From Bacillota bacterium (GTDB lineage: Bacteria; Bacillota_C; Negativicutes; JAEYSJ01), in assembly GCA_023434855.1 (NCBI GenBank), contig JAEYSJ010000206.1:1-12120 (forward strand): a stretch of 12,120 bases of DNA, given 5' to 3'. The translations under genes and the position numbers were made by a program. Of the stretch, positions 1 to 6,839 are shown piece after piece; within the stretch, counting starts at the first letter, position 1; each line of letters starts with the position of its first letter. The notes beneath the pieces are model-generated. The model was not told the origin of the DNA. It saw nothing but the letters and a program-made list of their open reading frames with translations, and searched no databases.

Positions 1-1312
1 CTTTGACAATAGACAGACCGAGACCGGTGCCGCCACCAGAACGGACGCGGGATTTCTCCGCCCGGTAGAACCGGTCCCAGATGTAAGGCAGGTCAGCCGA
101 GGGAATGCCGGGGCCATGGTCACTAACAGCTATGGATATTTCCTGGCCTGTCTGACGCACAGTGATGGTGATGTCTGACTCCGGTAGAGCGTGACGAATG
201 GCATTGCTGACAAGATTAGTCATAATCTGAGACAGGCGATCCGGGTCTGCCAGGACGGGGCGGATATTAGCCGGAATGTCAAGTTTAACGCTCAATTGTT
301 TTTCAGTCAGCAACGGAATATATTTATCCTTTTCCGTTGTGAGAAAGAGATGTAAGTCAACTTGTTCATTAATAACTGATAATTCACCGGCTTCAAGCTG
401 GGCAAGATCCAGCAAATCACCAATTAAGCGGTTAATGCGGTTAGACTCATCCACGATGGCTTTAAGATAGCGTTGCTGTTGTTCGGGGCGGGTGGCTAAA
501 CCGTCCAGGATGGTCTCCGCCAGAGCCTGGATAGAGGCCACCGGAGTCTTGAGTTCATGCGATACATTGGCTAAAAAATCACGACGGTTTTGTTCGGTAT
601 GGGACAATGATTCGGCCATACCGTTGAAGGTTCGTCCCAGGCTGCCAATTTCGTCATTAGCCGTGGCAGTAGTCCGGCTAAGATAGTCTCCTTTGGCGAA
701 TTTATGGGCAGCCTGACTAATGTTGGCGATAGGACGGGTCAGGCTGCGGGAGGTAACAAAACCTACGACAACTGCACTGAAAACTCCTAATAATAAAGCG
801 TACAAGAGCAATCTTTCTAGCGTGTCGGTTGTTTTGTTAATGCCAACTATCGGGGCATATAAAAACAAGGCGGTAGGTACGGGAGCGTCAGGTATGGGGA
901 GTGCTACGATTATTGCGGGATCGGCATTTCGCCGCTCTGTTCGCATCCAGGACTGAGGAGTGCCGGCAAACAGGGACGCAATTTTATCGGTATTTTCCGG
1001 GAAAAATCTAGTGGCCCAGCGTTCCGGCGGTTTACCGGCTATTACTGTGCCATTTTGATTTATCAGCCAAAGCGATGCTCCTACCAGGTCGCTCATGTGA
1101 CCAAGGATATGATCGGATGGAATGCGTCCGGCACTTATTGTGGGGGTCAACAAGGAAATTACCGTATTGCCATCATGCAACAATTCATGACGTTTATTCT
1201 CCACTACTTGCCACCGCACGAGATAGGTAAACAGTAAGCCAAGAGTAATAGTGCTAACAAGTATTACCACAATATGCGATAGCAGCAGTTTACTGAAAAT
1301 TGAACGAATCAT
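1..1312 (-). CDS. Sensor histidine kinase, 3' end outside window (two-component system)
   Basis: Membrane sensor kinase that would autophosphorylate and pass phosphate to the response regulator encoded just before it. Reading the complement from the ATG at 1312-1310 gives 437 codons in one open frame up to the window edge. Seen in order: a membrane segment at about residues 9-32; an extracytoplasmic sensor region to about 165; a second membrane segment at about 168-187; a HAMP linker at about 188-240 (SLTRPIANISQ); the HisKA dimerisation box NVSHELKTP with phospho-acceptor His252; the N box with NLVSNAIRH (Asn370); the G1 box DHGPGIP; and the G2 box GGGTGLGLSIVK ending at the edge. Only a short C-terminal tail should be missing. 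The start ATG overlaps the regulator's TGA stop (ATGA), indicating translational coupling. It resembles PhoR/ResE-type kinases; the signal cannot be told from sequence. Confidence 0.95.
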   Translation of the reverse strand, partial: MIRSIFSKLLLSHIVVILVSTITLGLLFTYLVRWQVVENKRHELLHDGNTVISLLTPTISAGRIPSDHILGHMSDLVGASLWLINQNGTVIAGKPPERWATRFFPENTDKIASLFAGTPQSWMRTERRNADPAIIVALPIPDAPVPTALFLYAPIVGINKTTDTLERLLLYALLLGVFSAVVVGFVTSRSLTRPIANISQAAHKFAKGDYLSRTTATANDEIGSLGRTFNGMAESLSHTEQNRRDFLANVSHELKTPVASIQALAETILDGLATRPEQQQRYLKAIVDESNRINRLIGDLLDLAQLEAGELSVINEQVDLHLFLTTEKDKYIPLLTEKQLSVKLDIPANIRPVLADPDRLSQIMTNLVSNAIRHALPESDITITVRQTGQEISIAVSDHGPGIPSADLPYIWDRFYRAEKSRVRSGGGTGLGLSIVK

Positions 1313-1986
1313 TTGCCTGTTACCTCAAATTTATAACCGGTGCCCCACACGGTATGAATATAAGTATATGCGGCACTGTCAATTTTTTGCCGTAAACGTT
1401 TAATGGTGGCGTCAACTGTCCGGTCGTCGCCGCTAAAGTCATAGCCCCAGACATTGGTTAAGAGCTGTTCACGGGAAAAGGCAAGGTGCGGGTGACGGGC
1501 CAAAAATAATAGCAATTCAAATTCTTTGGGAGTCAATGAGACAACCTGGCCATCACGTTGTACCGCCTGGATGGCGGGCGCGATAGTGAGTCCGGGAAAC
1601 TCCAGGGCAGCACCCGAGGGCGACAGCAGGCCGCTGCGCCGCAAAACAGCCTTAACACGGGCCACTAATTCCCGGGGGCTAAAAGGCTTGGTTATATAAT
1701 CATCTGCTCCCAGGGAAAATCCTGTCATTTTGTCAACTTCAGCGCTCTTTGCTGTCAGGAATATTACCGGAACAGGTCGTTCCACCGTCCTGCAGATATC
1801 CCAGCCTGACATTTTGGGCAGCATTACGTCAAGGATAAGGAGATCGGGCCGTTCCCTGGTCTCAATTTCAATGGCTTGATCGCCGTCCGCCGCCGTAAAG
1901 ACGGTATAGCCTTCCTTCTCCAGGTACAGGGCTACTACTTCTAGGATATTAGGCTCGTCATCAGCCACTAATATTTTTATTGACAT
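1309..1986 (-). CDS. OmpR/PhoB-family response regulator
   Basis: DNA-binding response regulator, 225 aa, partner of the downstream kinase. The receiver domain occupies about residues 1-118, with acidic pocket D9/D10, phospho-acceptor D53 (LILDVMLP), T78 and K100 (DDYITKPF). The winged-helix effector domain is about 128-223, with the typical SLTPKEFELLLFLARHP, the RTVDATIKRLRQKI recognition helix and the GTGYKF wing. The stretch between ICR and PVIFLTA is about two residues shorter than in most family members, a small indel in the alpha3-beta4 loop. A Shine-Dalgarno (GGAGG on the minus strand, 1995-1999) sits before the ATG. The gene is divergent from birA, with 147 bp between the starts. I saw no convincing -35/-10 pair for it. 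The regulon is unknown. Confidence 0.96.
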   Translation of the reverse strand: MSIKILVADDEPNILEVVALYLEKEGYTVFTAADGDQAIEIETRERPDLLILDVMLPKMSGWDICRTVERPVPVIFLTAKSAEVDKMTGFSLGADDYITKPFSPRELVARVKAVLRRSGLLSPSGAALEFPGLTIAPAIQAVQRDGQVVSLTPKEFELLLFLARHPHLAFSREQLLTNVWGYDFSGDDRTVDATIKRLRQKIDSAAYTYIHTVWGTGYKFEVTGK

Positions 1987-2069
1987 ATTCTATGCCTCCA
2001 TTGGTATTCATGCTAGCTAAAATGTATCATAATCCTGGCATTTATTCTATAGCAGGTGACAATTTTATT

Positions 2070-2098
2070 TTGACATATTGCCGGTCAATTAGTAAAGT
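2070..2098 (+). promoter_or_regulatory. Candidate sigma-A promoter for birA
   Basis: A consensus -35 TTGACA (2070-2075) is followed after 17 nt by TAAAGT (2093-2098), a moderate -10 with four of six consensus bases. It lies about 35 nt before the birA start. No BirA-type operator dyad was recognised overlapping it. Confidence 0.5.
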
Positions 2099-2133
2099 TA
2101 AATAGGATATTGCATTAAATTGGGGGAGTAAAT

Positions 2134-3105
2134 GTGCGCGCAAGTATATTAAGTATATTGCGGCAGAATGCGGGGGAATATTTATCCGGTGAGGAGCTGA
2201 GCCGGCAGCTTGATGTATCACGGACAGCTGTTTGGAAGCACATCCGGCTGTTGAAGCAAGAGGGTTATGAGATTGAAGCTCACTCCAGATTGGGATATTG
2301 TTTACGGCAGACGCCTGACTTGTTGTTGCCTGATGAGATTCGAGCGCATCGTAATGTCAGGCTGCTTGGTAAAGAAATTCACCATTTTATGGAAATTGAT
2401 TCTACAAATAATGAAGCTAAAAAATATGCGGCAGCCGGATGCCCGGAAGGTACTCTCGTAGTGGCTGAAGCTCAAAATGGCGGAAGAGGGCGGTTGGCCC
2501 GTGGTTGGTTTTCACCGGTACAGAAAGGAATTTGGTTGTCGGCGGTGCTAAAACCTCTTCTCAGGCCCATTGATGCGCCAAAATTCACCCTTTTGGCAGC
2601 TGTGGCGATCACCCGGGCAATTAGAAACGTTGCACAGGTAGAGTGTGGCATTAAGTGGCCTAATGATATTCTGTTTCAGGGAAAAAAACTGGTGGGTATT
2701 CTCACGGAAATGAGTGCGGAAATAGATGTTATCAATTATATAGTTATTGGCATGGGGATTAATGTTAATATTGATTCAGATGAATTCCCGGCAGAAATCG
2801 CCGGTATAGCAACCTCGGTAGCGGCTGCCGCTGGGTGGCCTATAGCAAGGATTGAACTGCTAACAGCAATCCTGACTGAATTGGAGAGCCTTTATTATAC
2901 GGCAATAAATGAGGGATTCTTCAAGATACTGGATGAGTGGCGAGCGTTATCGATAACGCTGGGACATACGGTAAATGTAGTAGGTGTTAACCAGCAATTT
3001 GCCGGAGTAGCACTGGATATTGACGCTGAGGGAGCGTTATTGGTGGATACTGCACACGGGATAGAACGTGTTGTTGCCGGAGATGTATCTGTTCGGAAAG
3101 CATAG
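2134..3105 (+). CDS. birA: Biotin--[biotin carboxyl carrier protein] ligase / biotin repressor
   Basis: Bifunctional cytosolic enzyme (323 aa). It activates biotin with ATP to biotinyl-AMP and transfers it to a lysine of acceptor proteins such as AccB; with its HTH domain it can also repress biotin genes. Seen: an N-terminal winged HTH at about residues 17-45 (SGEELSRQLDVSRTAVWKHI), a linker, the STNNEAK substrate region near 90, the biotinyl-AMP loop GRGRLARGW at 117-125, KWPND with the family's conserved lysine at 174, and a C-terminal SH3-like domain from about 275. Length and domain order match group II BirA. The start is GTG at 2134, chosen because GGGGGAG at 2122-2128 lies at proper spacing. 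The following gene, coaX, has its own promoter. No biotin-synthesis genes are in the window, so the repressor role is inferred from the HTH alone. Confidence 0.97.
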   Translation: MRASILSILRQNAGEYLSGEELSRQLDVSRTAVWKHIRLLKQEGYEIEAHSRLGYCLRQTPDLLLPDEIRAHRNVRLLGKEIHHFMEIDSTNNEAKKYAAAGCPEGTLVVAEAQNGGRGRLARGWFSPVQKGIWLSAVLKPLLRPIDAPKFTLLAAVAITRAIRNVAQVECGIKWPNDILFQGKKLVGILTEMSAEIDVINYIVIGMGINVNIDSDEFPAEIAGIATSVAAAAGWPIARIELLTAILTELESLYYTAINEGFFKILDEWRALSITLGHTVNVVGVNQQFAGVALDIDAEGALLVDTAHGIERVVAGDVSVRKA

Positions 3106-3133
3106 TGTAAGTTTCTTATATCTTTTTATAATG

Positions 3134-3162
3134 TTGACATAGATGATAACAATTTATATACT
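3134..3162 (+). promoter_or_regulatory. Sigma-A promoter for coaX
   Basis: TTGACA (3134-3139), a 17-nt spacer, then TATACT (3157-3162): near-perfect sigma-A consensus with optimal spacing. The predicted transcription start is near 3169, giving a leader of about 30 nt ahead of the coaX ATG. It lies 28 nt beyond the birA stop. Confidence 0.8.
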
Positions 3163-3199
3163 AGGACTAACGTATACAGTTATTGGAGGAAATTTCTTA

Positions 3200-3964
3200 A
3201 TGCTTTTGGTGGTTGATATCGGCAATACTAATATTGTACTTGGCACATATGACGGCGATAAACTGCTGCATCATTGGCGGATATCGACGGACCGGCTGAA
3301 AACCGGCGATGAATACGGGATGCTGATTAACAACTTATTTGGATTTTGCGGAATCAGCATGAAAGACATAACCGCAATTATTATTTCATCTGTTGTGCCG
3401 CCGCTGGTAGTGCCGCTTATCAAAATGTGCCAGCGATATTTTGGTGTTGAGCCGCTGTTGGTTGGGCCGGGAATAAAAACAGGAATACATATAAAATATG
3501 AGAATCCGCGTGAAGTAGGTGCTGATCGTATTGTAAATGCTGTGGCCGCTTATGCCAGATACGGCGGCCCATTAATTATTGTGGATTTTGGTACAGCTAC
3601 AACCTTTTGTGCCATTGCTGAAAATGGTGATTATCTCGGCGGTGCCATTGCACCGGGTATTGGCATTTCTACCGAGGCGCTGTTTCAACGGGCAGCAAAA
3701 CTGCCCAGAATTGAACTGGTAAAACCGAAGAATGTCATTTGCCGTAATACGGTTGCCAGTATGCAGTCAGGCATTATCTACGGCTTTACCGGCCAGGTGG
3801 ATGAGATAGTACGGCGCATGAAAGAGGAAATGGGACAAGAAGCTTTTGTGGTGGCTACCGGTGGGCTGGCTAATTTGATTGCTCAGGAGTCCGGCACAAT
3901 TAATGTGGTGGAACACTTTTTAACATTAGAAGGATTGCGCATTTTATATGAACGCAATTCATAA
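3200..3964 (+). CDS. coaX: Type III pantothenate kinase
   Basis: Phosphorylates pantothenate with ATP, the first step of coenzyme A synthesis, in the cytosol. Type III (CoaX) enzymes are ASKHA-fold dimers, insensitive to CoA feedback and dependent on a monovalent cation. From the ATG at 3200 the protein is 254 aa, the usual family length. Seen: the phosphate-1 loop [10 protein letters not shown] at 6-15; the GADR motif at 107-110 with catalytic Asp109; DFGTATT at 129-135; and [11 protein letters not shown] at about 147-157. This start is preferred over an in-frame ATG at 3143 because GGAGGA at 3185-3190 precedes it. The 3143 codon also falls inside the promoter spacer, upstream of the predicted transcription start. 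An intrinsic terminator follows at once, so coaX can be transcribed as a single gene. Confidence 0.97.
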   Translation: MLLVVDIGNTNIVLGTYDGDKLLHHWRISTDRLKTGDEYGMLINNLFGFCGISMKDITAIIISSVVPPLVVPLIKMCQRYFGVEPLLVGPGIKTGIHIKYENPREVGADRIVNAVAAYARYGGPLIIVDFGTATTFCAIAENGDYLGGAIAPGIGISTEALFQRAAKLPRIELVKPKNVICRNTVASMQSGIIYGFTGQVDEIVRRMKEEMGQEAFVVATGGLANLIAQESGTINVVEHFLTLEGLRILYERNS

Positions 3965-3973
3965 GTTTCTGAG

Positions 3974-4004
3974 ATATGGCGTGATATTCTCACGTCATAT
4001 TTTT
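3974..4004 (+). terminator. Intrinsic terminator after coaX
   Basis: An 11-bp stem (ATATGGCGTGA at 3974-3984 with TCACGTCATAT at 3990-4000, one G-U pair) with a 5-nt loop, followed by a T run. It starts 10 nt after the coaX stop codon. Confidence 0.9.
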
Positions 4005-4042
4005 GTCTATAACGCACTAAAGAATTTAACACAATCTAGATA

Positions 4043-4116
4043 GTCTGGCAGAAAGGGCGAACGGGATTTCGCTGCCATCTGTCGCAAGTTGCTCAATCCC
4101 GTCCACCCTTTCTGCC
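4043..4116. repeat. Palindromic dispersed repeat, copy 1
   Basis: Arms of 22 nt (4047-4068 and 4095-4116) are inverted complements with two mismatches, separated by a 26-nt centre. A second, directly oriented copy is at 5548-5620. The centre (CGCTGCCATCTGTCGCAAG and flanks) is identical in both copies, while the arms differ. It resembles small palindromic interspersed elements (REP or MITE-like); the family is not recognised. Confidence 0.85.
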
Positions 4117-4234
4117 GAGTGCAGCGAAGTTAATGCATTATACAGTTTGAATTTATCGTGTTCTTTGCATCAAAGCGGGAAAAATAAAATGAAAAACAAA
4201 AATATTTCGTTGGTAACTACTTTTTAAATGCCGC

Positions 4235-4532
4235 GAACTGCTTAGAAGCCGTCAGATGCTACCGTCTTATAGTTCTAACTTACTGCGAATAACAATTTAG
4301 ATACCACAAGGTAGACATTAATCAGACCGGCGTTTCATAGTTCTAACTTATTGCGAATGACGATTTAGATACTACAAGGTAGACTTTAATCAGACCGGGC
4401 GCGACGACGATTCTGCTGTTCGATTATCCACCCAGAAAGGCTGCAGTGAGGACCGCAGTCGCACGTTCTGGTTGCATGGTTTAGGAACTGTTAGCTTGTA
4501 CGGCGCCGCAGATGACGGCTTATAAGCAGTTC
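4235..4532. repeat. ~300-bp element bounded by 24-bp inverted repeats (MITE-like or structured RNA)
   Basis: The left end 4235-4258 (GAACTGCTTA...) and right end 4509-4532 (...TAAGCAGTTC) are inverted complements at 21 of 24 positions. Weaker complementarity continues inward to about 4280 and 4488. Inside are two tandem 62-bp repeats and a nested hairpin: CCAGAA 4432-4437 with TTCTGG 4466-4471, enclosing CTGC 4441-4444 with GCAG 4455-4458. There is no ORF of note and no clear target-site duplication. It could be a non-autonomous mobile element or a folded RNA; the sequence alone does not decide. Confidence 0.6.
4269..4398. repeat. Two tandem 62-bp repeats, period 68 bp
   Basis: Copies at 4269-4330 and 4337-4398 begin with ATAGTTCTAACTTA and end with ATCAGACCGG, differing at five positions and separated by 6 bp. 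Each holds a mini-hairpin (TACC-ACAA-GGTA in copy 1). In copy 2 one pair becomes T-G, which still pairs as RNA. Confidence 0.9.
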
Positions 4533-4571
4533 CCACCTTAAAGTGAATAGATACTATTTAGGAGAGATCGC

Positions 4572-5534
4572 ATGAAGATCGGGGATATACAACTGAAAAA
4601 CCAGGTGATCTTGGCGCCGATGGCAGGGGTAACCGATCTGCCTTTTCGCCTGCTGGCAAAGGAAATGGGCTGCGGGCTGGTTTATTCTGAAATGGTAAGC
4701 AACAAAGGCTTGCTGTATCAAAACTGCAATACTATTACTATTATGCAGTCAGATGAGCGGGAACGTCCGGTAGCGGTGCAGATTTTCGGTTCAGAGCCTG
4801 AGGGCATGGCGGCGGCGGCTAAGATGGTAGCACAGGCCGGCGCTGATATTATCGACATTAACATGGGATGTCCTACTCCGAAGATTGTCAAAAATGGGGA
4901 AGGATCAGCCCTGATGCGGCGGCCTGAACTGGCATATCGTATTATGACGGCAGTAGCTGAAGCGGTAGCCGTGCCGGTAACGGTAAAGTTTCGCAAAGGC
5001 TGGGATGAATCTTCAGTGAACGCAGTGGAAATGGCTAAACTGGCACAGCAGGCCGGCTTGGCGGCGGTAGCGGTGCATGGCCGTACGAGGGAACAATTTT
5101 ACGCTGGTCAGGCCGATTGGAATATTATTAGTGCAGTCAAAGACAGTGTAACTATCCCGGTGATTGGGAACGGTGATATTCGCACACCATATGATGCTGA
5201 ACGCATGTTGACTGAAACAGCTTGCGATGGCATAATGATAGGGCGGGGCGCACAAGGAAATCCCTGGATCTTTCGCCAGGTAAGCCAATATTTGCTTACA
5301 GGTGAGCTGTTGCCGCTACCAACCGTCAGAGAACGGTTGGCAGTACTTATCAGACATTTGGATATGTTGCTGGTTTATAAGGGCGAATATACCAGCATTA
5401 GGGAAATGCGTCGTCATGCAGCCTGGTACACTAAAGGTATGCCTCATTCAGCCGAACTGCGCCTTAAATTTAACCAGGCGGGGTGTCGGCAGGATTTTGT
5501 AGATATTTTGCAGGAAATACAATTGAAGAATTAA
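4572..5534 (+). CDS. dusB: tRNA-dihydrouridine synthase, DusB type
   Basis: FMN enzyme that reduces specific uridines in the tRNA D-loop to dihydrouridine using NADPH; cytosolic, 320 aa. Seen: an N-terminal TIM-barrel opening with LAPMAGVTDLPFR at 14-26; the family signature DINMGCPTPKIVKNGEGSAL with catalytic Cys100; FRKGWD near 140; the FMN/tRNA-contacting VHGRTREQFYAG near 165; and GNGDI and GRGAQGNPWIF for phosphate binding. A C-terminal helical tRNA-recognition domain follows from about 245. The start is ATG 4572 with GGAGAG at 4561-4566. The chromosomal association with lysS/greA fits the DusB subgroup of Firmicutes. No clear promoter was found; it follows the inverted-repeat element by 39 nt. 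A copy of the palindromic repeat lies just beyond the stop. Confidence 0.97.
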   Translation: MKIGDIQLKNQVILAPMAGVTDLPFRLLAKEMGCGLVYSEMVSNKGLLYQNCNTITIMQSDERERPVAVQIFGSEPEGMAAAAKMVAQAGADIIDINMGCPTPKIVKNGEGSALMRRPELAYRIMTAVAEAVAVPVTVKFRKGWDESSVNAVEMAKLAQQAGLAAVAVHGRTREQFYAGQADWNIISAVKDSVTIPVIGNGDIRTPYDAERMLTETACDGIMIGRGAQGNPWIFRQVSQYLLTGELLPLPTVRERLAVLIRHLDMLLVYKGEYTSIREMRRHAAWYTKGMPHSAELRLKFNQAGCRQDFVDILQEIQLKN

Positions 5535-5547
5535 GCACTATCAGGTG

Positions 5548-5620
5548 GTCTGGCAGAAAGGGTGGACGGGATTTCGCTGCCATCTGTCGCAAGTTGCTTA
5601 ATTCCGCCCACCCTTCTACC
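5548..5620. repeat. Palindromic dispersed repeat, copy 2
   Basis: Direct copy of the element at 4043-4116. The arms here are 5552-5573 and 5600-5620; the right arm has lost one base and carries substitutions, so pairing is imperfect. It begins 14 nt after the dusB stop. It has no T run, so it is not a standard terminator. A reading frame happens to stay open through it, which falsely extends the next gene upstream. Confidence 0.85.
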
Positions 5621-5674
5621 GATTCACAGTTAAAAAAATCGTTGACACGTTATATAGAGAACGGTGGTGATTAT

Positions 5675-6640
5675 GTGTCGCAAAGCATTATTATGCCGGT
5701 GGCTAACGGTGTTTTGCCCAGGCCACATGGCGGTGAGATTACCGGGATGTTTATTATGGATCAGGGTGGACAAATTCTATCCCGTGTGGGAGTGGGCAAG
5801 GATGTGTTGGTTTGTCCCTGGATTGTAGATGACGAGGGGCTGTATCCCGTTGGGGTAATAGCACGGATTATGGATATTTCATCACAGGTAGCCGTAAGCG
5901 ATGATGGACAGCAACTGCCAGTCACTATGGCAGTGCTGGAAGGCCGGGAACATGCCAGATGGCACACTCTTGGCATAGACGGTAGTTTGATATTATCCAA
6001 CGATGTAGAGATACTGAATTTAAAAGCTATGCGTAAAGAATACCCTGCTATTTCGGGAGCCGGCTGGCTGCCGCAGGGAGGGTATACAGAATTTCGCGGC
6101 AAATCGGATATTCCTGTTACAATTTACGGCACTGATTTGGAGAACGGGCAGAGGATAAGCATGACAGCCAATCTAGGCGGTCTGGTGGAACAGGAACAGG
6201 CGCATACAATTGAGCATGCTATAATAAGAGCGCTTAAAACCTTCGGTTTGTGTACGGCAAAAACCTTGGTAGAATCGGTAACTAAGGAGAGCAATGAATT
6301 AAAGCAGTCGGTAGAAACCAGCATTAAGTTTGCATTGCCGGAGGCTCTAGGGGTAACTTCCAGCGGCGCCTGTGGCAATACTATGACTAATCTGGCTCAA
6401 TTTTACTTAGCACAAAAGTTTGTGGACAATGTAACAGCCGGGAAGTCTTTAAATGATTCATTGGCTAATGCCCGTCGAGCTACCATGTCCCAATTAACAC
6501 AGGATATAGGACTGACTGTAAATGAAGGAGTACGCGTGCTGCAAGGTCTGAAAAAAGGTATGAGCCATGATGATACATTGCTAAAACTCGAAATTTACAA
6601 AAAGGTGATCAGTCGTTTTCCGTTCGACCCGTGGGGTTAG
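5675..6640 (+). CDS. Uncharacterised 321-aa protein with Lon-N-domain-like region
   Basis: Not a family I can name. The start GTG 5675 is chosen because GGTGGTGA at 5663-5670 precedes it. The frame is open back to 5483, but that part crosses the dusB end and a dispersed repeat. No signal peptide or membrane segment is seen. At about residues 5-97 the pattern IIMPVANGVLP ... DDEGLYPVGVIARIMDI ... LPVTMAVLEGREHARW resembles the N-terminal substrate-binding (PUA-like) domain of Lon proteases, without ATPase or protease domains. The C-terminal part, from about 170, carries AHTIEHAIIRAL and then GLCTAKTL, reminiscent of the H-x-x-EHA motif of DUF1998-type domains. Cysteines at 193 and 233 could bind metal. 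The end is helical and charged (ARRATMSQLTQDIGLTVNEGVRVLQGLKKG). Function is unknown; both domain resemblances are inference. Confidence 0.85.
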   Translation: MSQSIIMPVANGVLPRPHGGEITGMFIMDQGGQILSRVGVGKDVLVCPWIVDDEGLYPVGVIARIMDISSQVAVSDDGQQLPVTMAVLEGREHARWHTLGIDGSLILSNDVEILNLKAMRKEYPAISGAGWLPQGGYTEFRGKSDIPVTIYGTDLENGQRISMTANLGGLVEQEQAHTIEHAIIRALKTFGLCTAKTLVESVTKESNELKQSVETSIKFALPEALGVTSSGACGNTMTNLAQFYLAQKFVDNVTAGKSLNDSLANARRATMSQLTQDIGLTVNEGVRVLQGLKKGMSHDDTLLKLEIYKKVISRFPFDPWG

Positions 6641-6656
6641 CTGCCCCGCTTTTTTT
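6631..6656 (+). terminator. Intrinsic terminator overlapping the stop of the 321-aa gene
   Basis: Stem GTGGGG (6631-6636) with CCCCGC (6644-6649), one G-U pair, 7-nt loop, then seven T (6650-6656). The TAG stop codon (6638-6640) is in the loop. It separates this gene from the next cluster. Confidence 0.88.
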
Positions 6657-6689
6657 GTTTGTGAAAATATTTTAAAAGTGCTAAAATAT

Positions 6690-6715
6690 GTATGTGCACA
6701 ATGTTGTGTACATAT
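6690..6715. promoter_or_regulatory. Possible operator dyad upstream of the HTH gene
   Basis: Inverted repeat GTATGTGCACAA (6690-6701), TG, TTGTGTACATAT (6704-6715); 10 of 12 positions are complementary. It sits about 130 nt before the HTH gene, in an AT-rich stretch, and suits an HTH dimer. Autoregulation is inferred from position only. Confidence 0.4.
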
Positions 6716-6745
6716 ACTATACCTAAGTGGCGAAAAGGTTAGCAT

Positions 6746-6775
6746 TTTACATAAAGCACAATTCCCTATTATAGA
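6746..6775 (+). promoter_or_regulatory. Candidate promoter for the HTH/unknown/AAR-like cluster
   Basis: TTTACA (6746-6751), 18-nt spacer, TATAGA (6770-6775); an alternative -10 is TATTAT at 6767-6772 with a 15-nt spacer. The -10 lies inside a second small inverted repeat, ATTCCC 6761-6766 with GGGAAT 6779-6784. Moderate match only. Confidence 0.4.
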
Positions 6776-6808
6776 GATGGGAATCCGGGTACTATAAGAA
6801 AGAACCGC

Positions 6809-6839
6809 CACACTGGGTTGGTGGGAGAGATGCAGTGTG
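6809..6839 (+). promoter_or_regulatory. Hairpin enclosing the ribosome binding site of the HTH gene
   Basis: CACACTG (6809-6815) and CAGTGTG (6833-6839) are perfect 7-bp complements. The 17-nt loop contains the Shine-Dalgarno GGGAGAG (6823-6829), and the GTG start codon (6837-6839) is in the right arm. Folding would hide the start codon, suggesting translational control; this is not proven. Confidence 0.45.

Larger units (their letters stand above)
3965..4571. other. Gene-free 607-nt region between coaX and dusB
   Basis: No credible protein gene on either strand. Contents in order: the coaX terminator; the first copy of a palindromic repeat (4043-4116); an AT-rich stretch at about 4120-4230 with no clear promoter; a ~300-bp element bounded by inverted repeats (4235-4532) holding two tandem 62-bp repeats and a nested hairpin; then a short dusB leader with GGAGAG at 4561-4566. 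No T-box or known riboswitch consensus was recognised. Confidence 0.8.

Noticed and set aside
276..1237. Several plus-strand open frames of 60-78 aa
   Set aside because: All lie antisense to the histidine kinase, whose motifs are unambiguous in one continuous minus-strand frame.
3143..3199. 19-residue N-terminal extension of CoaX
   Set aside because: The codons fall in and just after the coaX promoter, before or at the transcription start, and the 254-aa form has the standard N-terminus.
4189..4227. Tiny frame ATG ... TAA of 12 codons before the inverted-repeat element, considered as a leader peptide
   Set aside because: No Shine-Dalgarno at proper spacing, no run of regulatory codons, and no attenuator pair with dusB.
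4269..4398. CRISPR-like array
   Set aside because: Only two 62-bp copies separated by 6 bp; repeat and spacer sizes do not fit CRISPR, and no cas genes are present.
4235..4571. T-box or riboswitch upstream of dusB
   Set aside because: No T-box consensus, no known aptamer signature and no terminator/antiterminator T run next to the gene.
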